A DNA stretch of 64,000 nt from the NCBI RefSeq assembly GCF_032164335.1, contig NZ_CP134152.1:992001-1056000 (forward strand), in the 5' to 3' direction. A model generated the notes under the pieces. The model was not told where the DNA came from. It saw nothing but the letters and a program-made list of their open reading frames with translations, and made no database searches. The translations under genes and the position numbers were made by a program. Source of the stretch: Winslowiella toletana (GTDB lineage Bacteria > Pseudomonadota > Gammaproteobacteria > Enterobacterales > Enterobacteriaceae). Each line of letters opens with the position of its first letter. Position 1 is the stretch's first letter. Shown here piece by piece: positions 12,014-22,376 of the stretch.

Positions 12014-12766
12014 ATGTCGTCCGAAAATCAATTACAAGCCGATGACCAGCTCGGGGCTGGCCCCCACCACGTGGCCATCATCATGGATGGCAACGGTCGC
12101 TGGGCAAAGAATCAAGGCAAATTGCGTATCTCTGGTCATAAAGCGGGAGTGAAATCGGTTCGTCGCGCCGTAAGCTTTGCCGTGAGCAACAAGCTCGATG
12201 CGCTCACGCTTTATGCCTTTAGTAGCGAAAACTGGAACCGTCCGCCGCAGGAAGTGATGGCGTTGATGGAGCTTTTCGTCTGGGCGCTCGACAGCGAAGT
12301 TAAAAGTCTGCATAAGCATAATGTTCGTTTGCGAATTATTGGTGACATCAGTCGCTTTAATTTACGCTTACAAGAGCGTATTCGCCGTGCTGAGGAACTT
12401 ACTCAACAAAATAATGGACTAACGCTCAACATTGCCGCGAATTATGGCGGCCGTTGGGATATTATCCATGGCGTAAGACAAATTGCTGAACAGGTGCAGG
12501 AAGGATTACTTCGTCCCGATCAGATCGAGGAAGAGACCCTGGAGAAGCATCTTTGTCTTAGCAAGCTGGCGCCAGTGGATCTGGTAATAAGGACCGGGGG
12601 AGAACATCGCATCAGTAACTTCCTGCTGTGGCAAGTGGCCTACGCAGAGTTTTACTTTACTGATGTTCTTTGGCCTGATTTTGATGAACAAGTTTTTGAA
12701 GGTGCAATGAATGCTTTCTCACATCGAGAGCGTCGGTTTGGCGGCGCAGCACCTGGTAGCGCCTGA
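12014..12766 (+). CDS. uppS: Undecaprenyl pyrophosphate synthase
   Basis: Cis-prenyltransferase that adds eight isoprene units to farnesyl pyrophosphate, making the C55 carrier for peptidoglycan and O-antigen. It has 250 residues (E. coli 253). The catalytic IMDGNGRWA (Asp25) and the C-terminal RTGGEHRISNFLLWQ with the Mg-binding Glu are intact. The ATG at 12014 follows AAGGAAAT. It is the first gene of a tight run: 18 bases to cdsA, then 14 to rseP. Confidence 0.98.
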   Translation: MSSENQLQADDQLGAGPHHVAIIMDGNGRWAKNQGKLRISGHKAGVKSVRRAVSFAVSNKLDALTLYAFSSENWNRPPQEVMALMELFVWALDSEVKSLHKHNVRLRIIGDISRFNLRLQERIRRAEELTQQNNGLTLNIAANYGGRWDIIHGVRQIAEQVQEGLLRPDQIEEETLEKHLCLSKLAPVDLVIRTGGEHRISNFLLWQVAYAEFYFTDVLWPDFDEQVFEGAMNAFSHRERRFGGAAPGSA

Positions 12767-12784
12767 GCGCACTGGGGGTAACCT

Positions 12785-13642
12785 TTGCTGAAGTCTCGCT
12801 TGATTACAGCGTTCATACTGATTCCGGTGGTGATTGCCGCATTGTTCTTGCTGCCGCCGCTGGGCTTCATGATTACCACTCTGGTGGTATGCATGCTGGC
12901 CGCATGGGAATGGGGCCAGTTCGCGGGCTTTGCATCCCGTACTCAACGTATCTGGCTGGCCGTGCTTTGCGGCCTGCTGCTCGCCTTAATGATGCTGACG
13001 CTTCCGGTGTATCAGCACTCTGTGCAGTTACCTCAAATCAGTTTCTGGCTGTGGGCGTCGCTCGGCTGGTGGATTGTGGCGCTGGGATTAGTGCTGTTTT
13101 ATCCGGCCTCCGCGGCGCTGTGGCGTCAGTCGCGCATTCTGCGATTAGTGTTTGGTATCCTGACGATTGTGCCTTTCTTCTGGGGCATGCTGGCATTGCG
13201 CCAGTATCATTATGATGTCGATCATTATGCAGGTGCCTGGTGGCTACTGTATGTGATGTTTCTGGTTTGGGGTGCAGATTCAGGCGCCTATATGTTTGGC
13301 CGCCTGTTTGGCAAACACAAGCTGGCACCCAAAGTGTCGCCAGGTAAAACCTGGGAAGGCTTCTTTGGTGGATTACTGACGTCAGCGCTGATCTCATGGT
13401 TGTTTGGCATGTGGGCACCGCTGGCTGTCCAGCCGGGCACCTTGTTAATCTGTTCAGTCACCGCGGCGTTAGCATCGGTACTGGGCGACCTGACAGAAAG
13501 TATGTTTAAACGCGAAGCAGGGATTAAAGACAGCGGAAATCTGATTCCGGGTCACGGTGGCATTCTTGACCGTATCGACAGTCTGACGGCCGCAGTGCCG
13601 GTATTTGCCTGTCTGCTGTTGCTGGTTTTCAGGAACCTTTAA
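12785..13642 (+). CDS. cdsA: Phosphatidate cytidylyltransferase CdsA
   Basis: Inner-membrane enzyme making CDP-diacylglycerol from phosphatidate and CTP, the branch point of phospholipid synthesis. The 285 residues equal the E. coli length, with about eight hydrophobic segments and the family signature near the C-terminus ([18 protein letters not shown]). The start is TTG at 12785 with GGGGGT upstream; no ATG fits, and the N-terminus [10 protein letters not shown] then matches the family. It sits between uppS and rseP in the usual order. Confidence 0.97.
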   Translation: MLKSRLITAFILIPVVIAALFLLPPLGFMITTLVVCMLAAWEWGQFAGFASRTQRIWLAVLCGLLLALMMLTLPVYQHSVQLPQISFWLWASLGWWIVALGLVLFYPASAALWRQSRILRLVFGILTIVPFFWGMLALRQYHYDVDHYAGAWWLLYVMFLVWGADSGAYMFGRLFGKHKLAPKVSPGKTWEGFFGGLLTSALISWLFGMWAPLAVQPGTLLICSVTAALASVLGDLTESMFKREAGIKDSGNLIPGHGGILDRIDSLTAAVPVFACLLLLVFRNL

Positions 13643-13656
13643 GGGACGCAATTGCT

Positions 13657-15006
13657 ATGTTGAGCATACTCTGGAGCCTGGCTGCCTTTATCGTTGCGCT
13701 GGGCGTGTTGATTACCGTCCACGAGTTCGGCCACTTCTGGGTCGCCCGTCGCTGTGGCGTAAAAGTTGAGCGCTTTTCTGTTGGCTTCGGTAAGGCGCTG
13801 TGGCGTCGCCGTGATAAGCAGGGCACCGAGTATGTGATTGCGCTGATCCCGTTGGGTGGCTACGTTAAGATGCTCGACGAGCGCGTCGAAAGCGTGCCGC
13901 CTGAGTTGCGCCATCAATCCTTCAATAACAAAACCGTGCTGCAGCGTGCATCTATTATTGCCGCTGGCCCACTGGCTAACTTTATTTTCGCTATCTTTGC
14001 TTACTGGCTGGTATTTATTCACGGCGTACCTGGCGTTCGCCCGGTGGTTGGTGAAATAGTAAGCGGTTCGGTAGCGGCAGAGGCGCAAATTGCGCCAGGT
14101 ATGGAACTAAAAGCAGTAGACGGTATCGAAACGCCTGATTGGGATGCGGTTCGAATGGCGCTGGTGGCAAAAATCGGCGACGAGGAAACCACCGTTAGTG
14201 TTGCGCCGTTTGGCTCATCGCAATCAACGGAAAAAAAGCTCAATTTGCGTAACTGGCAATTCGAGCCTGATAAGCAAGATCCGGTGGTGTCACTGGGGAT
14301 TCGTCCACGTGGGCCAGAGATAGAATCTGTGCTGGCAGAAGTGCAGTCTGGCTCACCTGCAAGTGAGGCAGGTTTGCAAGCTGGCGACAGGATCGTTAAA
14401 GTCGATGGTCAGCTGTTAGAGCAATGGCAGAGTTTTGTTACTCAGGTACGTAATAATCCGGGTAAAGACATTGCTTTAGACGTGGAGCGCCAGGGTGAAG
14501 TGGTCCGATTGACGCTGACCCCTGAAGCTAAGCCGGATAACAGTGCTGAAGGTTTTGCTGGGGTAATCCCGCGCATTGTTCCACTGCCGGATGAATATAA
14601 AACGGTGCGTCAGTATGGTCCGTTTGCGGCAATTGGTCAGGCCACGGATAAAACCTGGCAACTGATGAAGCTGACGGTCGGCATGCTTGGCAAGCTGATA
14701 ACCGGTGATGTTAAGCTGAATAATCTGAGCGGGCCGATTTCGATCGCGCAGGGTGCCGGGATGTCAGCTGAGTACGGTGTGATCTATTATCTGATGTTCC
14801 TCGCGTTAATTAGCGTGAACCTCGGGATTATCAACCTGTTCCCATTACCGGTTTTAGATGGTGGTCATCTGCTCTTTCTGGCGATCGAAAAGATCAAAGG
14901 AGGACCGGTGTCCGAGCGAGTTCAGGACTTCAGTTATCGTATCGGCTCGATTTTGCTGGTGCTGTTAATGGGGCTTGCACTATTCAATGATTTCTCTCGC
15001 TTGTAG
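13657..15006 (+). CDS. rseP: Site-2 intramembrane metalloprotease RseP
   Basis: Inner-membrane zinc protease that cleaves RseA after DegS in the sigmaE envelope stress response and removes remnant signal peptides. It has 449 residues (E. coli 450). The HExxH motif is at residues 22-26 (HEFGH), two PDZ domains occupy the periplasmic middle part, and the second active-site motif [12 protein letters not shown] lies near residue 395 in the third membrane segment. It is followed after 54 bases by bamA, linking stress signalling with outer-membrane assembly. Confidence 0.98.
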   Translation: MLSILWSLAAFIVALGVLITVHEFGHFWVARRCGVKVERFSVGFGKALWRRRDKQGTEYVIALIPLGGYVKMLDERVESVPPELRHQSFNNKTVLQRASIIAAGPLANFIFAIFAYWLVFIHGVPGVRPVVGEIVSGSVAAEAQIAPGMELKAVDGIETPDWDAVRMALVAKIGDEETTVSVAPFGSSQSTEKKLNLRNWQFEPDKQDPVVSLGIRPRGPEIESVLAEVQSGSPASEAGLQAGDRIVKVDGQLLEQWQSFVTQVRNNPGKDIALDVERQGEVVRLTLTPEAKPDNSAEGFAGVIPRIVPLPDEYKTVRQYGPFAAIGQATDKTWQLMKLTVGMLGKLITGDVKLNNLSGPISIAQGAGMSAEYGVIYYLMFLALISVNLGIINLFPLPVLDGGHLLFLAIEKIKGGPVSERVQDFSYRIGSILLVLLMGLALFNDFSRL

Positions 15007-15060
15007 CCGCCGCAAGGCGCATGCAGGCTCGGGATGTGTTAGGAAGAACGCATAACAACG

Positions 15061-17466
15061 ATGGCGATGAAAAAGTTGCTCATAGCGTCGCTGCTGTTTA
15101 GCAGCGCCACCGTATACGGTGCAGACGGGTTCGTAGTGCAGGACATTCATTTCGAAGGGCTGCAGCGAGTTGCCGTCGGTGCGGCCTTGCTTAGCATGCC
15201 TGTGCGCGTAGGGGATACGGTGTCTGACGATGACATCAGTAATACCATTCGCTCCCTGTTTGCGACCGGAAACTTCGAAGACGTTCAGGTCCTGCGTGAC
15301 GGCACTACGCTGATCGTGCAGGTTAAAGAACGTCCGACCATTGCCAGCATCACTTTCTCCGGTAACAAAGCGGTGAAAGAAGACATGCTTAAGCAGAACC
15401 TGGAAGCCTCTGGTGTGCGCGTTGGCGAAGCGCTGGACCGCACCACTATCTCGACTATCGAGAAAGGTCTGGAGGATTTCTACTACAGCGTGGGTAAATA
15501 CAGCGCCAGCGTAAAAGCTGTCGTTACGCCGTTGCCGCGTAACCGTGTCGATCTGAAACTGGTATTCACCGAAGGTGTTTCTGCCAAGATTCAGCAGATC
15601 AACGTGGTAGGCAATAAGGCGTTCAGCTCTGAAGAGCTGATCTCCCGCTTCCAGCTGCGCGACGAGGTGCCGTGGTGGAACGTGGTTGGCGATCGTAAAT
15701 ACCAGAAACAGAAACTGGCCGGTGACCTTGAGACCCTGCGCAGCTTCTATCTGGATCGCGGTTATGCACGCTTTAATATCGATTCGACTCAGGTCAGCCT
15801 GACGCCGGATAAAAAAGGCATTTATATCACCATCAACATTACTGAAGGCGATCAGTACAAGCTTTCTGGTGTGGTGGTGAACGGTAACCTGGCAGGTCAC
15901 TCAGCTGAAATTGAGAGCATGACCAAAATCAATCCAGGTGAGCTGTACAACGGCGCGAAAGTGACCCGTATGGAAGACGACATCAAGAAAATGTTGGGTC
16001 GTTATGGCTATGCCTATCCACGCGTGGTGACTCAGCCAGAAATTAACGACGCTGATAAAACCGTTAAGCTGCACGTTAACGTTGATGCGGGCAACCGCTA
16101 CTACGTGCGTAAAGTGCGTTTCGAAGGTAACGATACGTCGAAAGATTCCGTTCTGCGTCGCGAAATGCGCCAGATGGAAGGCGCATGGCTGGGCAGTGAC
16201 CTGGTTGAGCAGGGCAAAGAGCGTCTGAACCGTACCGGCTATTTTGAAACCGTCGAAACCGACACCCAGCGTGTCCCGGGCTCACCGGATCAGGTCGATG
16301 TGGTATACAAAGTTAAAGAACGTAACACCGGTACCTTTAACTTCGGTGTCGGTTACGGTACGGAAAGTGGCGTCAGCTTCCAGGTGGGTGTTCAGCAGGA
16401 AAACTGGCTGGGTACCGGTAATACCGTGGGTATCAGCGGTACCAAGAACGATTACCAGACCTATGCTGAGTTCTCTCTGACCGATCCGTACTTTACCGTT
16501 GATGGTGTCAGCCTTGGTGGCCGCATCTTCTACAACGACTTTAAAGCGGATAACGCGGACCTGTCTGACTATACCAACACCAGTTATGGTGTTGACGGTA
16601 CGCTGGGCTTCCCGATTAACGAAAACAACACCCTGCGTGTTGGTTTAGGTTACGTGCATAACGACCTGTCCGATATGCAACCGCAAATCGCGATGTGGCG
16701 TTATCTGGACTCTGTTGGCGAGAACCCTAACCGAACCCAGCGCAGTGAATACTCGGCTGATGACTTCACCTTTAACTATGGCTGGACGTATAACAACCTG
16801 GACCGTGGATTCTTCCCGACTTCAGGTAACCGTACAAACCTGAATGGTAAAGTCACTATCCCTGGTTCTGACAACAGCTTCTATAAAGTGACGCTGGACA
16901 GCCAGCAGTACATGCCGATCAACGACGATCGTACCTGGGTACTGTTAGGTCGTGGTCGTCTGGGCTACGGTGATGGCTTAAGCGGTAAAGAATTGCCGTT
17001 CTACGAAAACTTCTATGCCGGTGGTTCCAGCACCGTGCGTGGTTTCCGTTCGAACAACATCGGTCCGAAAGCGGCCTACTACAATAACAACTCGTCAACC
17101 TGTTCCGGCTCTCAGCCGATTTGTAACTCTGACGATGCGGTTGGTGGTAACGCGATGGCAGTCGCCAGCATGGAGCTGATTACGCCAACGCCATTCCTCA
17201 GTGAGAAGTATTCTAACTCGGTGCGTACATCGCTGTTCGTCGATGCCGGTACCGTTTGGGATACCAACTGGGAAAATACCGCCGAGACTCGCGCTGCAGG
17301 CGTGCCGGATTACAGCAAGCCTAACAACGTACGTGTGTCTGCCGGTCTGGCGCTGCAGTGGATGTCTCCACTCGGCCCGCTGGTGTTCTCCTACGCGCAG
17401 CCGGTTAAAAAGTATGAGGGAGATAAAGCAGAGCAGTTCCAGTTTAACATTGGTAAAACCTGGTAA
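15061..17466 (+). CDS. bamA: Outer membrane protein assembly factor BamA
   Basis: Central subunit of the BAM complex that folds beta-barrels into the outer membrane. It has 801 residues (E. coli 810). A 20-residue signal peptide ending VYG is followed by five POTRA domains (to about residue 420) and a 16-strand Omp85 barrel ending in FNIGKTW. The lid-loop VRGF motif is present near residue 660. The difference in length lies largely in the loop after it, which is shorter but keeps a cysteine pair (CSGSQPIC). skp follows. Confidence 0.98.
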   Translation: MAMKKLLIASLLFSSATVYGADGFVVQDIHFEGLQRVAVGAALLSMPVRVGDTVSDDDISNTIRSLFATGNFEDVQVLRDGTTLIVQVKERPTIASITFSGNKAVKEDMLKQNLEASGVRVGEALDRTTISTIEKGLEDFYYSVGKYSASVKAVVTPLPRNRVDLKLVFTEGVSAKIQQINVVGNKAFSSEELISRFQLRDEVPWWNVVGDRKYQKQKLAGDLETLRSFYLDRGYARFNIDSTQVSLTPDKKGIYITINITEGDQYKLSGVVVNGNLAGHSAEIESMTKINPGELYNGAKVTRMEDDIKKMLGRYGYAYPRVVTQPEINDADKTVKLHVNVDAGNRYYVRKVRFEGNDTSKDSVLRREMRQMEGAWLGSDLVEQGKERLNRTGYFETVETDTQRVPGSPDQVDVVYKVKERNTGTFNFGVGYGTESGVSFQVGVQQENWLGTGNTVGISGTKNDYQTYAEFSLTDPYFTVDGVSLGGRIFYNDFKADNADLSDYTNTSYGVDGTLGFPINENNTLRVGLGYVHNDLSDMQPQIAMWRYLDSVGENPNRTQRSEYSADDFTFNYGWTYNNLDRGFFPTSGNRTNLNGKVTIPGSDNSFYKVTLDSQQYMPINDDRTWVLLGRGRLGYGDGLSGKELPFYENFYAGGSSTVRGFRSNNIGPKAAYYNNNSSTCSGSQPICNSDDAVGGNAMAVASMELITPTPFLSEKYSNSVRTSLFVDAGTVWDTNWENTAETRAAGVPDYSKPNNVRVSAGLALQWMSPLGPLVFSYAQPVKKYEGDKAEQFQFNIGKTW

Positions 17467-17585
17467 CTTCCTGCGCATGGAAGCGACTCAAGTGAGTATC
17501 GCGTTGTCACACGGCAGCCTCGTTGCTGCCGATGTCACGCAAAACATGTGTCTGTGACACGAACGGTGATGGTAAGGAGTTTATA

Positions 17586-18083
17586 GTGAAAAAGTTGTTG
17601 TGTGCCGCAGGTCTGGGTCTTGCTTTAGCTGTTTCAGCTGGCGCTCAGGCTGCTGACAAAATTGCAGTGGTAAACGTTTCCAGCATTTTCCAACAGTTAC
17701 CGCAGCGTGCGACAGTTGCGAAACAGCTTGAAAATGAATTTAAAGGCCGCGCAAGCGAACTACAGAACCAGGAGCGTGATCTGCAAACTAAAATGCAGCG
17801 TCTGCAGCGTGACGGTTCAACCATGAAGGCCAGCGATCGCAGCCGCATGGAAAAAGACATTATGACGCAGCGCGAAGCGTTCTCCACGAAAGCTCAGGCT
17901 TTCGAGCAGGATAACCGTCGCCGTCAGAGTGAAGAACGTAACAAAATCCTGAGCCGTATTCAGGATGCAGTGAAGAAAGTGGCTGACAGCGAAGGTTACG
18001 ACGTTGTTATCGATGCAAACGCGGTTGCGTATGCCTCTAATTCCAAAGACATCACTGCTGATGTACTGAAACAGGTTAAATAA
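17586..18083 (+). CDS. skp: Periplasmic chaperone Skp
   Basis: Trimeric jellyfish-shaped chaperone that holds unfolded outer-membrane proteins on their way to BAM. It has 165 residues with a 22-residue signal peptide ending AQA, followed by a beta core and long charged helical arms (residues about 50-125). GTG at 17586 is chosen as start: AAGGAG lies upstream and the encoded VKKLLCAAG is a normal signal-peptide start. A longer frame from 17523 would put 21 polar residues in front and is rejected. lpxD starts 3 bases after the stop. Confidence 0.97.
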   Translation: MKKLLCAAGLGLALAVSAGAQAADKIAVVNVSSIFQQLPQRATVAKQLENEFKGRASELQNQERDLQTKMQRLQRDGSTMKASDRSRMEKDIMTQREAFSTKAQAFEQDNRRRQSEERNKILSRIQDAVKKVADSEGYDVVIDANAVAYASNSKDITADVLKQVK

Positions 18084-18086
18084 GAC

Positions 18087-19109
18087 ATGTCTTCAATTCG
18101 ACTGGCTGATTTAGCCCAGCAGTTGGATGCAGAATTGCACGGAGATGGCGATATCGCCATCTCCGGCATTGCTTCTATGCAATCCGCCCAAAACGGTCAG
18201 ATCACTTTTTTAGCAAACAGCCGCTACCGCGAGCAGCTCGCAACCTGCCAGGCTTCAGCCGTGGTGCTGACGGAAGCGGATCTGGAGTGGTGCCAAAGCG
18301 CCGCGCTGATCGTAAAGAATCCGTATCTGACTTATGCCCGTATGGCGCAACTGTTGGATACCACGCCGCAACCGGCCAGTAATATTGCACCGAGCGCGGT
18401 TATTGATACTGCTGCGAAGCTCGGTAACAACGTCTCAGTGGGCGCAAATGCGGTCATCGAATCCGGCGTTGAGCTGGGTGACAATGTGGTGATTGGTGCC
18501 GGCTGTTTTATCGGTAAAAACACCCGCATCGGTGCTGGCACACGGCTTTGGGCCAATGTTTCTGTCTATCACGAAGTACGCATCGGTGAACAATGCCTGA
18601 TCCAGTCGGGGACGGTGATTGGCGCAGATGGCTTCGGATACGCTAACGATCGCGGCAATTGGGTTAAAATCCCCCAGCTTGGCACCGTGATCATCGGCGA
18701 TCGGGTAGAGATAGGTGCCTGTACCACTATCGACCGTGGTGCGTTGGATAACACTCAAATCGGCAATGGTGTTATCATTGATAACCAGTGCCAGATTGCA
18801 CATAACGTTGTGATTGGCGACAATACCGCAGTTGCGGGTGGCGTTATCATGGCGGGCAGCCTGACTATCGGGCGCTACTGTATGATTGGTGGCGCAAGCG
18901 TAATTAATGGTCACATGGAAATTTGTGACAAAGTTACGGTCACTGGTATGGGAATGGTGATGCGACCAATCACTGAACCTGGGGTATACTCTTCAGGAAT
19001 TCCGCTGCAACCCAACAAAACCTGGCGCAAAACTGCGGCGTTGGTGATGAACATCGATGAAATAAGCAAACGCTTAAAAGCCATCGAGCGCAAAGTCGAC
19101 AAAGACTAA
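18087..19109 (+). CDS. lpxD: UDP-3-O-(3-hydroxymyristoyl)glucosamine N-acyltransferase
   Basis: Third step of lipid A synthesis: N-acylation of UDP-3-O-acyl-glucosamine from acyl-ACP. The 340 residues are full length. An N-terminal uridine-binding domain is followed from about residue 100 by many hexapeptide repeats ([16 protein letters not shown]) forming a left-handed beta-helix, and a C-terminal helical tail. The catalytic His region is [15 protein letters not shown] near residue 233. It is part of the skp-lpxD-fabZ-lpxA-lpxB run. Confidence 0.98.
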   Translation: MSSIRLADLAQQLDAELHGDGDIAISGIASMQSAQNGQITFLANSRYREQLATCQASAVVLTEADLEWCQSAALIVKNPYLTYARMAQLLDTTPQPASNIAPSAVIDTAAKLGNNVSVGANAVIESGVELGDNVVIGAGCFIGKNTRIGAGTRLWANVSVYHEVRIGEQCLIQSGTVIGADGFGYANDRGNWVKIPQLGTVIIGDRVEIGACTTIDRGALDNTQIGNGVIIDNQCQIAHNVVIGDNTAVAGGVIMAGSLTIGRYCMIGGASVINGHMEICDKVTVTGMGMVMRPITEPGVYSSGIPLQPNKTWRKTAALVMNIDEISKRLKAIERKVDKD

Positions 19110-19189
19110 GCAAACATCCCGCGTCTGACCGGCTTTCATAATTAAAACATGCTAAGCAGGGAAAGCTACGCGCACGGAAACTGAATTTG

Positions 19190-19222
19190 CGGCCTGCGGA
19201 CGATTCTGATCGTTGCAGGCCG
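19190..19222. other. Stem-loop in the lpxD-fabZ gap
   Basis: CGGCCTGC (19190-19197) pairs with GCAGGCCG (19215-19222), with a second inner helix ACGAT/ATCGT. No T run follows, so it is not a classical terminator; it may be an mRNA stability or processing element in the 157-base gap. Confidence 0.5.
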
Positions 19223-19266
19223 TGTTATTGATGCCATCAGATTTTTTTTAGGACAGGAAGAGTATT

Positions 19267-19722
19267 TTGACTACTGAAACTCATACTCTGAAGATTGAAG
19301 AGATTTTAGAGCTGCTGCCGCACCGTTATCCTTTTTTGCTGGTAGATCGCGTACTGGATTTTGAAGAGCACAAGTATCTGCGTGCTGTGAAGAACGTATC
19401 TGTCAATGAACCGTTTTTCCAGGGGCATTTCCCTGGCAAGCCGATTTTTCCGGGCGTATTGATTCTGGAAGCGATGGCGCAGGCGACCGGTATTCTGGCG
19501 TTTAAAAGCGTTGGTAAACTGGAACCTGGCGAACTGTACTATTTTGCAGGCATCGACGAAGCACGCTTCAAACGCCCTGTGGTACCTGGCGATCAGATGA
19601 TCATGGAAGTCACGTTCGAAAAAACCCGCCGTGGTCTGACGCGTTTTAAAGGCGTGGCAACCGTTGACGGTAAAATTGTCTGCGAAGCAACAATGATGTG
19701 TGCCCGCAGCCGGGAGGCATAA
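19267..19722 (+). CDS. fabZ: 3-hydroxyacyl-ACP dehydratase FabZ
   Basis: Hot-dog-fold dehydratase of fatty-acid elongation that competes with LpxA for hydroxymyristoyl-ACP. The 151 residues equal the E. coli length. Catalytic His54 (in [11 protein letters not shown]) and Glu68 are in place. The start is TTG at 19267 with GGAAGAG upstream; [12 protein letters not shown] matches the family N-terminus. lpxA begins 3 bases after the stop, so translation is probably coupled. Confidence 0.98.
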   Translation: MTTETHTLKIEEILELLPHRYPFLLVDRVLDFEEHKYLRAVKNVSVNEPFFQGHFPGKPIFPGVLILEAMAQATGILAFKSVGKLEPGELYYFAGIDEARFKRPVVPGDQMIMEVTFEKTRRGLTRFKGVATVDGKIVCEATMMCARSREA

Positions 19723-19725
19723 TCC

Positions 19726-20514
19726 GTGATAGACCAAACCGCCGTAATCCATCCGAGTTCAATTGTTGAAGAGGGTGCCGTTATTGGCGCTCGCGTTCAT
19801 ATTGGCCCATTTTGCTTTATTGGCGCTAACGTTGAGATTGGTGAAGGCACCGTACTGAAATCGCATGTGGTGATTAATGGCCACACGCGCATTGGCAAAG
19901 ATAATGAGATCTACCAGTTTGCTTCGATCGGTGAAGTAAATCAGGATCTCAAATATGCCGGTGAACCGACGCGTGTGGAAATTGGCGATCGCAACCGCAT
20001 TCGCGAGAGCGTCACTATCCACCGTGGAACCACTCAGGGCGGTGACGTCACGAAAATTGGCAGCGATAACCTGCTGATGATCAATGCGCACATCGCGCAT
20101 GACTGCGTGGTCGGTAACCGCTGTATTTTTGCCAATAATGCTACGCTCGGTGGCCATGTCACAGTCGATGATTTTGCGATTATCGGCGGCATGACGGCGG
20201 TTCATCAGTTCTGCATCATCGGTGCACACGTGATGGTCGGCGGTTGTTCCGGTGTGGCCCAGGATGTACCGCCATTTGTGATTGCGCAGGGTAACCACGC
20301 AACCCCTTATGGTATCAACATCGAAGGGCTTAAACGCCGTGGCTTCAGTAAAGAAGCGCTGCACGCGATTCGTAATGCCTACAAACTGCTGTATCGCAGT
20401 GGCCGCACGTTGGATGAAGTGAAGCCTGAAATTGCTGAGATTGCGCAGGCGCATCCTGAAGTGCAGCCCTTCTACGATTTCTTTGCGCGTTCAACGCGAG
20501 GTCTGATTCGTTAA
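19726..20514 (+). CDS. lpxA: UDP-N-acetylglucosamine O-acyltransferase LpxA
   Basis: First step of lipid A synthesis, transferring 3-hydroxymyristate from ACP to UDP-GlcNAc. The 262 residues equal the E. coli length and form a left-handed beta-helix trimer, with catalytic His125 inside NAHIAHDC and a C-terminal helical domain. The start codon is GTG with GGGAGG upstream. lpxB follows after 3 bases. Confidence 0.98.
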   Translation: MIDQTAVIHPSSIVEEGAVIGARVHIGPFCFIGANVEIGEGTVLKSHVVINGHTRIGKDNEIYQFASIGEVNQDLKYAGEPTRVEIGDRNRIRESVTIHRGTTQGGDVTKIGSDNLLMINAHIAHDCVVGNRCIFANNATLGGHVTVDDFAIIGGMTAVHQFCIIGAHVMVGGCSGVAQDVPPFVIAQGNHATPYGINIEGLKRRGFSKEALHAIRNAYKLLYRSGRTLDEVKPEIAEIAQAHPEVQPFYDFFARSTRGLIR

Positions 20515-20517
20515 CTC

Positions 20518-21666
20518 ATGCTAAAGCGTCCTTTAACGATTGCCCTTGTCGCCGGAGAAACCTCCGGCGATATTCTTGGTGCCGGATTGATCCGCGCGCT
20601 GAAAGAAAAACATCCTGACGCCCATTTCGTCGGCGTGGCTGGCCCGTTGATGCAGGCGGAAGGCTGTGAAGCCTGGTATGAAATGGAAGAGCTGGCGGTG
20701 ATGGGCATCGTCGAGGTGGTAGGGCGTCTGCGCCGTCTGCTAAAGATCCGTCGCGATCTGACCCGGCGCTTTAGCGCATTGCGGCCTGATGTGTTTGTCG
20801 GCATCGATGCGCCTGACTTTAACATCACCCTTGAAGGGCGGCTAAAGCAGCGCGGAATCCGCACTATTCATTACGTCAGCCCGTCAGTCTGGGCGTGGCG
20901 ACAAAAACGGGTTTTCAAAATCGGCAGATCAACCGACCTGGTGCTGGCATTTCTGCCATTTGAAAAAGCGTTTTATGACCGTTTTAATGTTCCTTGCCGC
21001 TTTATTGGCCATACCATGGCCGATGCGATGCCGTTGCAGCCGGATAAGCTTGCCGCACGTCAGACGCTGGGTATACGCGAGGATGCACGTTGTCTGGCGC
21101 TGCTGCCAGGCAGTCGCGGGGCGGAAGTGGAGATGCTTAGCGCCGATTTCCTGAAAACCGCGCAGTTACTGCGTAATAAGTGGCCGGATCTGGAAATTGT
21201 GGTGCCGCTGGTGAATGCTAAGCGTCGCGAACAGTTCGAGCGTATCAAAGCGGAAGTGGCCCCGGACTTGCCGATGCATTTGCTGGATGGTCATGGCCGT
21301 GAAGCTATGGTTGCCAGCGATGCTGCTCTGCTGGCATCGGGTACTGCGGCGCTGGAGTGTATGCTGGCGAAATGCCCGATGGTAGTAGGCTATCGCATGA
21401 AGCCGGTGACTTTCTGGCTGGCCGAACGGCTGGTGAAAACCGATTATGTCTCGTTGCCGAATTTGCTGGCCGGGCGTGAGCTGGTACCTGAACTGCTGCA
21501 GGATGAGTGTCAGCCAGAGAAACTGGCTGCAGCGCTGGAGCCGTTGCTGTCTGGCGGTGAAAAGCGTGATGCGCTGCTGGCGACCTTCCACGAGCTGCAT
21601 CATCAAATCCGCTGGAATGCGGACCAACAAGCGGCAGAAGCCGTGCTGGAGTTGGCCAATGTCTGA
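20518..21666 (+). CDS. lpxB: Lipid A disaccharide synthase LpxB
   Basis: Peripheral membrane glycosyltransferase (family GT19) joining UDP-2,3-diacylglucosamine and lipid X into the lipid A disaccharide. It has 382 residues, full length. Recognisable motifs are [12 protein letters not shown] at the N-terminus, [10 protein letters not shown] near residue 98 and [11 protein letters not shown] near residue 195. Its last 8 bases overlap rnhB. Confidence 0.98.
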   Translation: MLKRPLTIALVAGETSGDILGAGLIRALKEKHPDAHFVGVAGPLMQAEGCEAWYEMEELAVMGIVEVVGRLRRLLKIRRDLTRRFSALRPDVFVGIDAPDFNITLEGRLKQRGIRTIHYVSPSVWAWRQKRVFKIGRSTDLVLAFLPFEKAFYDRFNVPCRFIGHTMADAMPLQPDKLAARQTLGIREDARCLALLPGSRGAEVEMLSADFLKTAQLLRNKWPDLEIVVPLVNAKRREQFERIKAEVAPDLPMHLLDGHGREAMVASDAALLASGTAALECMLAKCPMVVGYRMKPVTFWLAERLVKTDYVSLPNLLAGRELVPELLQDECQPEKLAAALEPLLSGGEKRDALLATFHELHHQIRWNADQQAAEAVLELANV

Positions 21667-22270
21667 GTTTATTTATCCACTGGCGCACTGTATCGCCGGT
21701 GTTGATGAAGTGGGGCGCGGCCCGCTGGTTGGCGCTGTAGTGACCGCTGCGGTGATCCTCGATCCGGCCAGGCCGATCGTCGGTTTAGCCGATTCGAAAA
21801 AGCTGTCAGAAAAGCGTCGGCTGGCATTGTACGATGAGATTAAAGCCAACGCGCTGGCGTGGAGTTTAGGCCGCGCCGAGCCGGAAGAGATCGACCAGCT
21901 TAATATCCTGCATGCCACCATGCTGGCGATGCAGCGTGCGGTGGCGGGTCTTTCACTGGTGCCGGATTACGTGCTGATTGACGGTAACCGCTGTCCGGCA
22001 TTGCCGATGCCTGCGATGGCCGTGGTGAAAGGCGACAGCCTGGTCGCTGAAATCAGTGCTGCCTCAATCATTGCCAAAGTGACGCGTGACCGCGAGATGG
22101 CCGAGCTGGATGTGGAATTTCCGCAGTATGGTTTTGCTCAGCACAAAGGTTATCCGACCGCGCTGCATATGGAAAAACTGACGCAACACGGTGCCACCGT
22201 GCACCACCGCCGCAGTTTTGCGCCGGTGCGTAATGCGCTGCTGGATGCAGAAGTCAGAAATACACGGTAG
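21659..22270 (+). CDS. rnhB: Ribonuclease HII
   Basis: Removes ribonucleotides from DNA-RNA hybrids and misincorporated ribonucleotides from DNA. It has 203 residues (E. coli 198). The DEDD active site begins with [10 protein letters not shown] (Asp16, Glu17), and another acidic residue lies in VLIDGNRC. The ATG at 21659 overlaps the end of lpxB by 8 bases, giving the family N-terminus; a longer frame from 21446 only reads through lpxB in another frame. dnaE follows after 106 bases, in the usual order. Confidence 0.97.
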   Translation: MSEFIYPLAHCIAGVDEVGRGPLVGAVVTAAVILDPARPIVGLADSKKLSEKRRLALYDEIKANALAWSLGRAEPEEIDQLNILHATMLAMQRAVAGLSLVPDYVLIDGNRCPALPMPAMAVVKGDSLVAEISAASIIAKVTRDREMAELDVEFPQYGFAQHKGYPTALHMEKLTQHGATVHHRRSFAPVRNALLDAEVRNTR

Positions 22271-22376
22271 CCCATAGCGGCTCCTCTACAAACATGTAGC
22301 GGCGGCGTTTTTAGCCGCCCGTGGCGCAACGACTCAAATTACCCGATTTAAGCATTAACCGGAGCTGGAAAGATTT

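Noticed and set aside
14980..15900. 306-codon minus-strand frame opposite bamA
   Set aside because: Shadow of biased codons in bamA; the sense gene is unmistakable.
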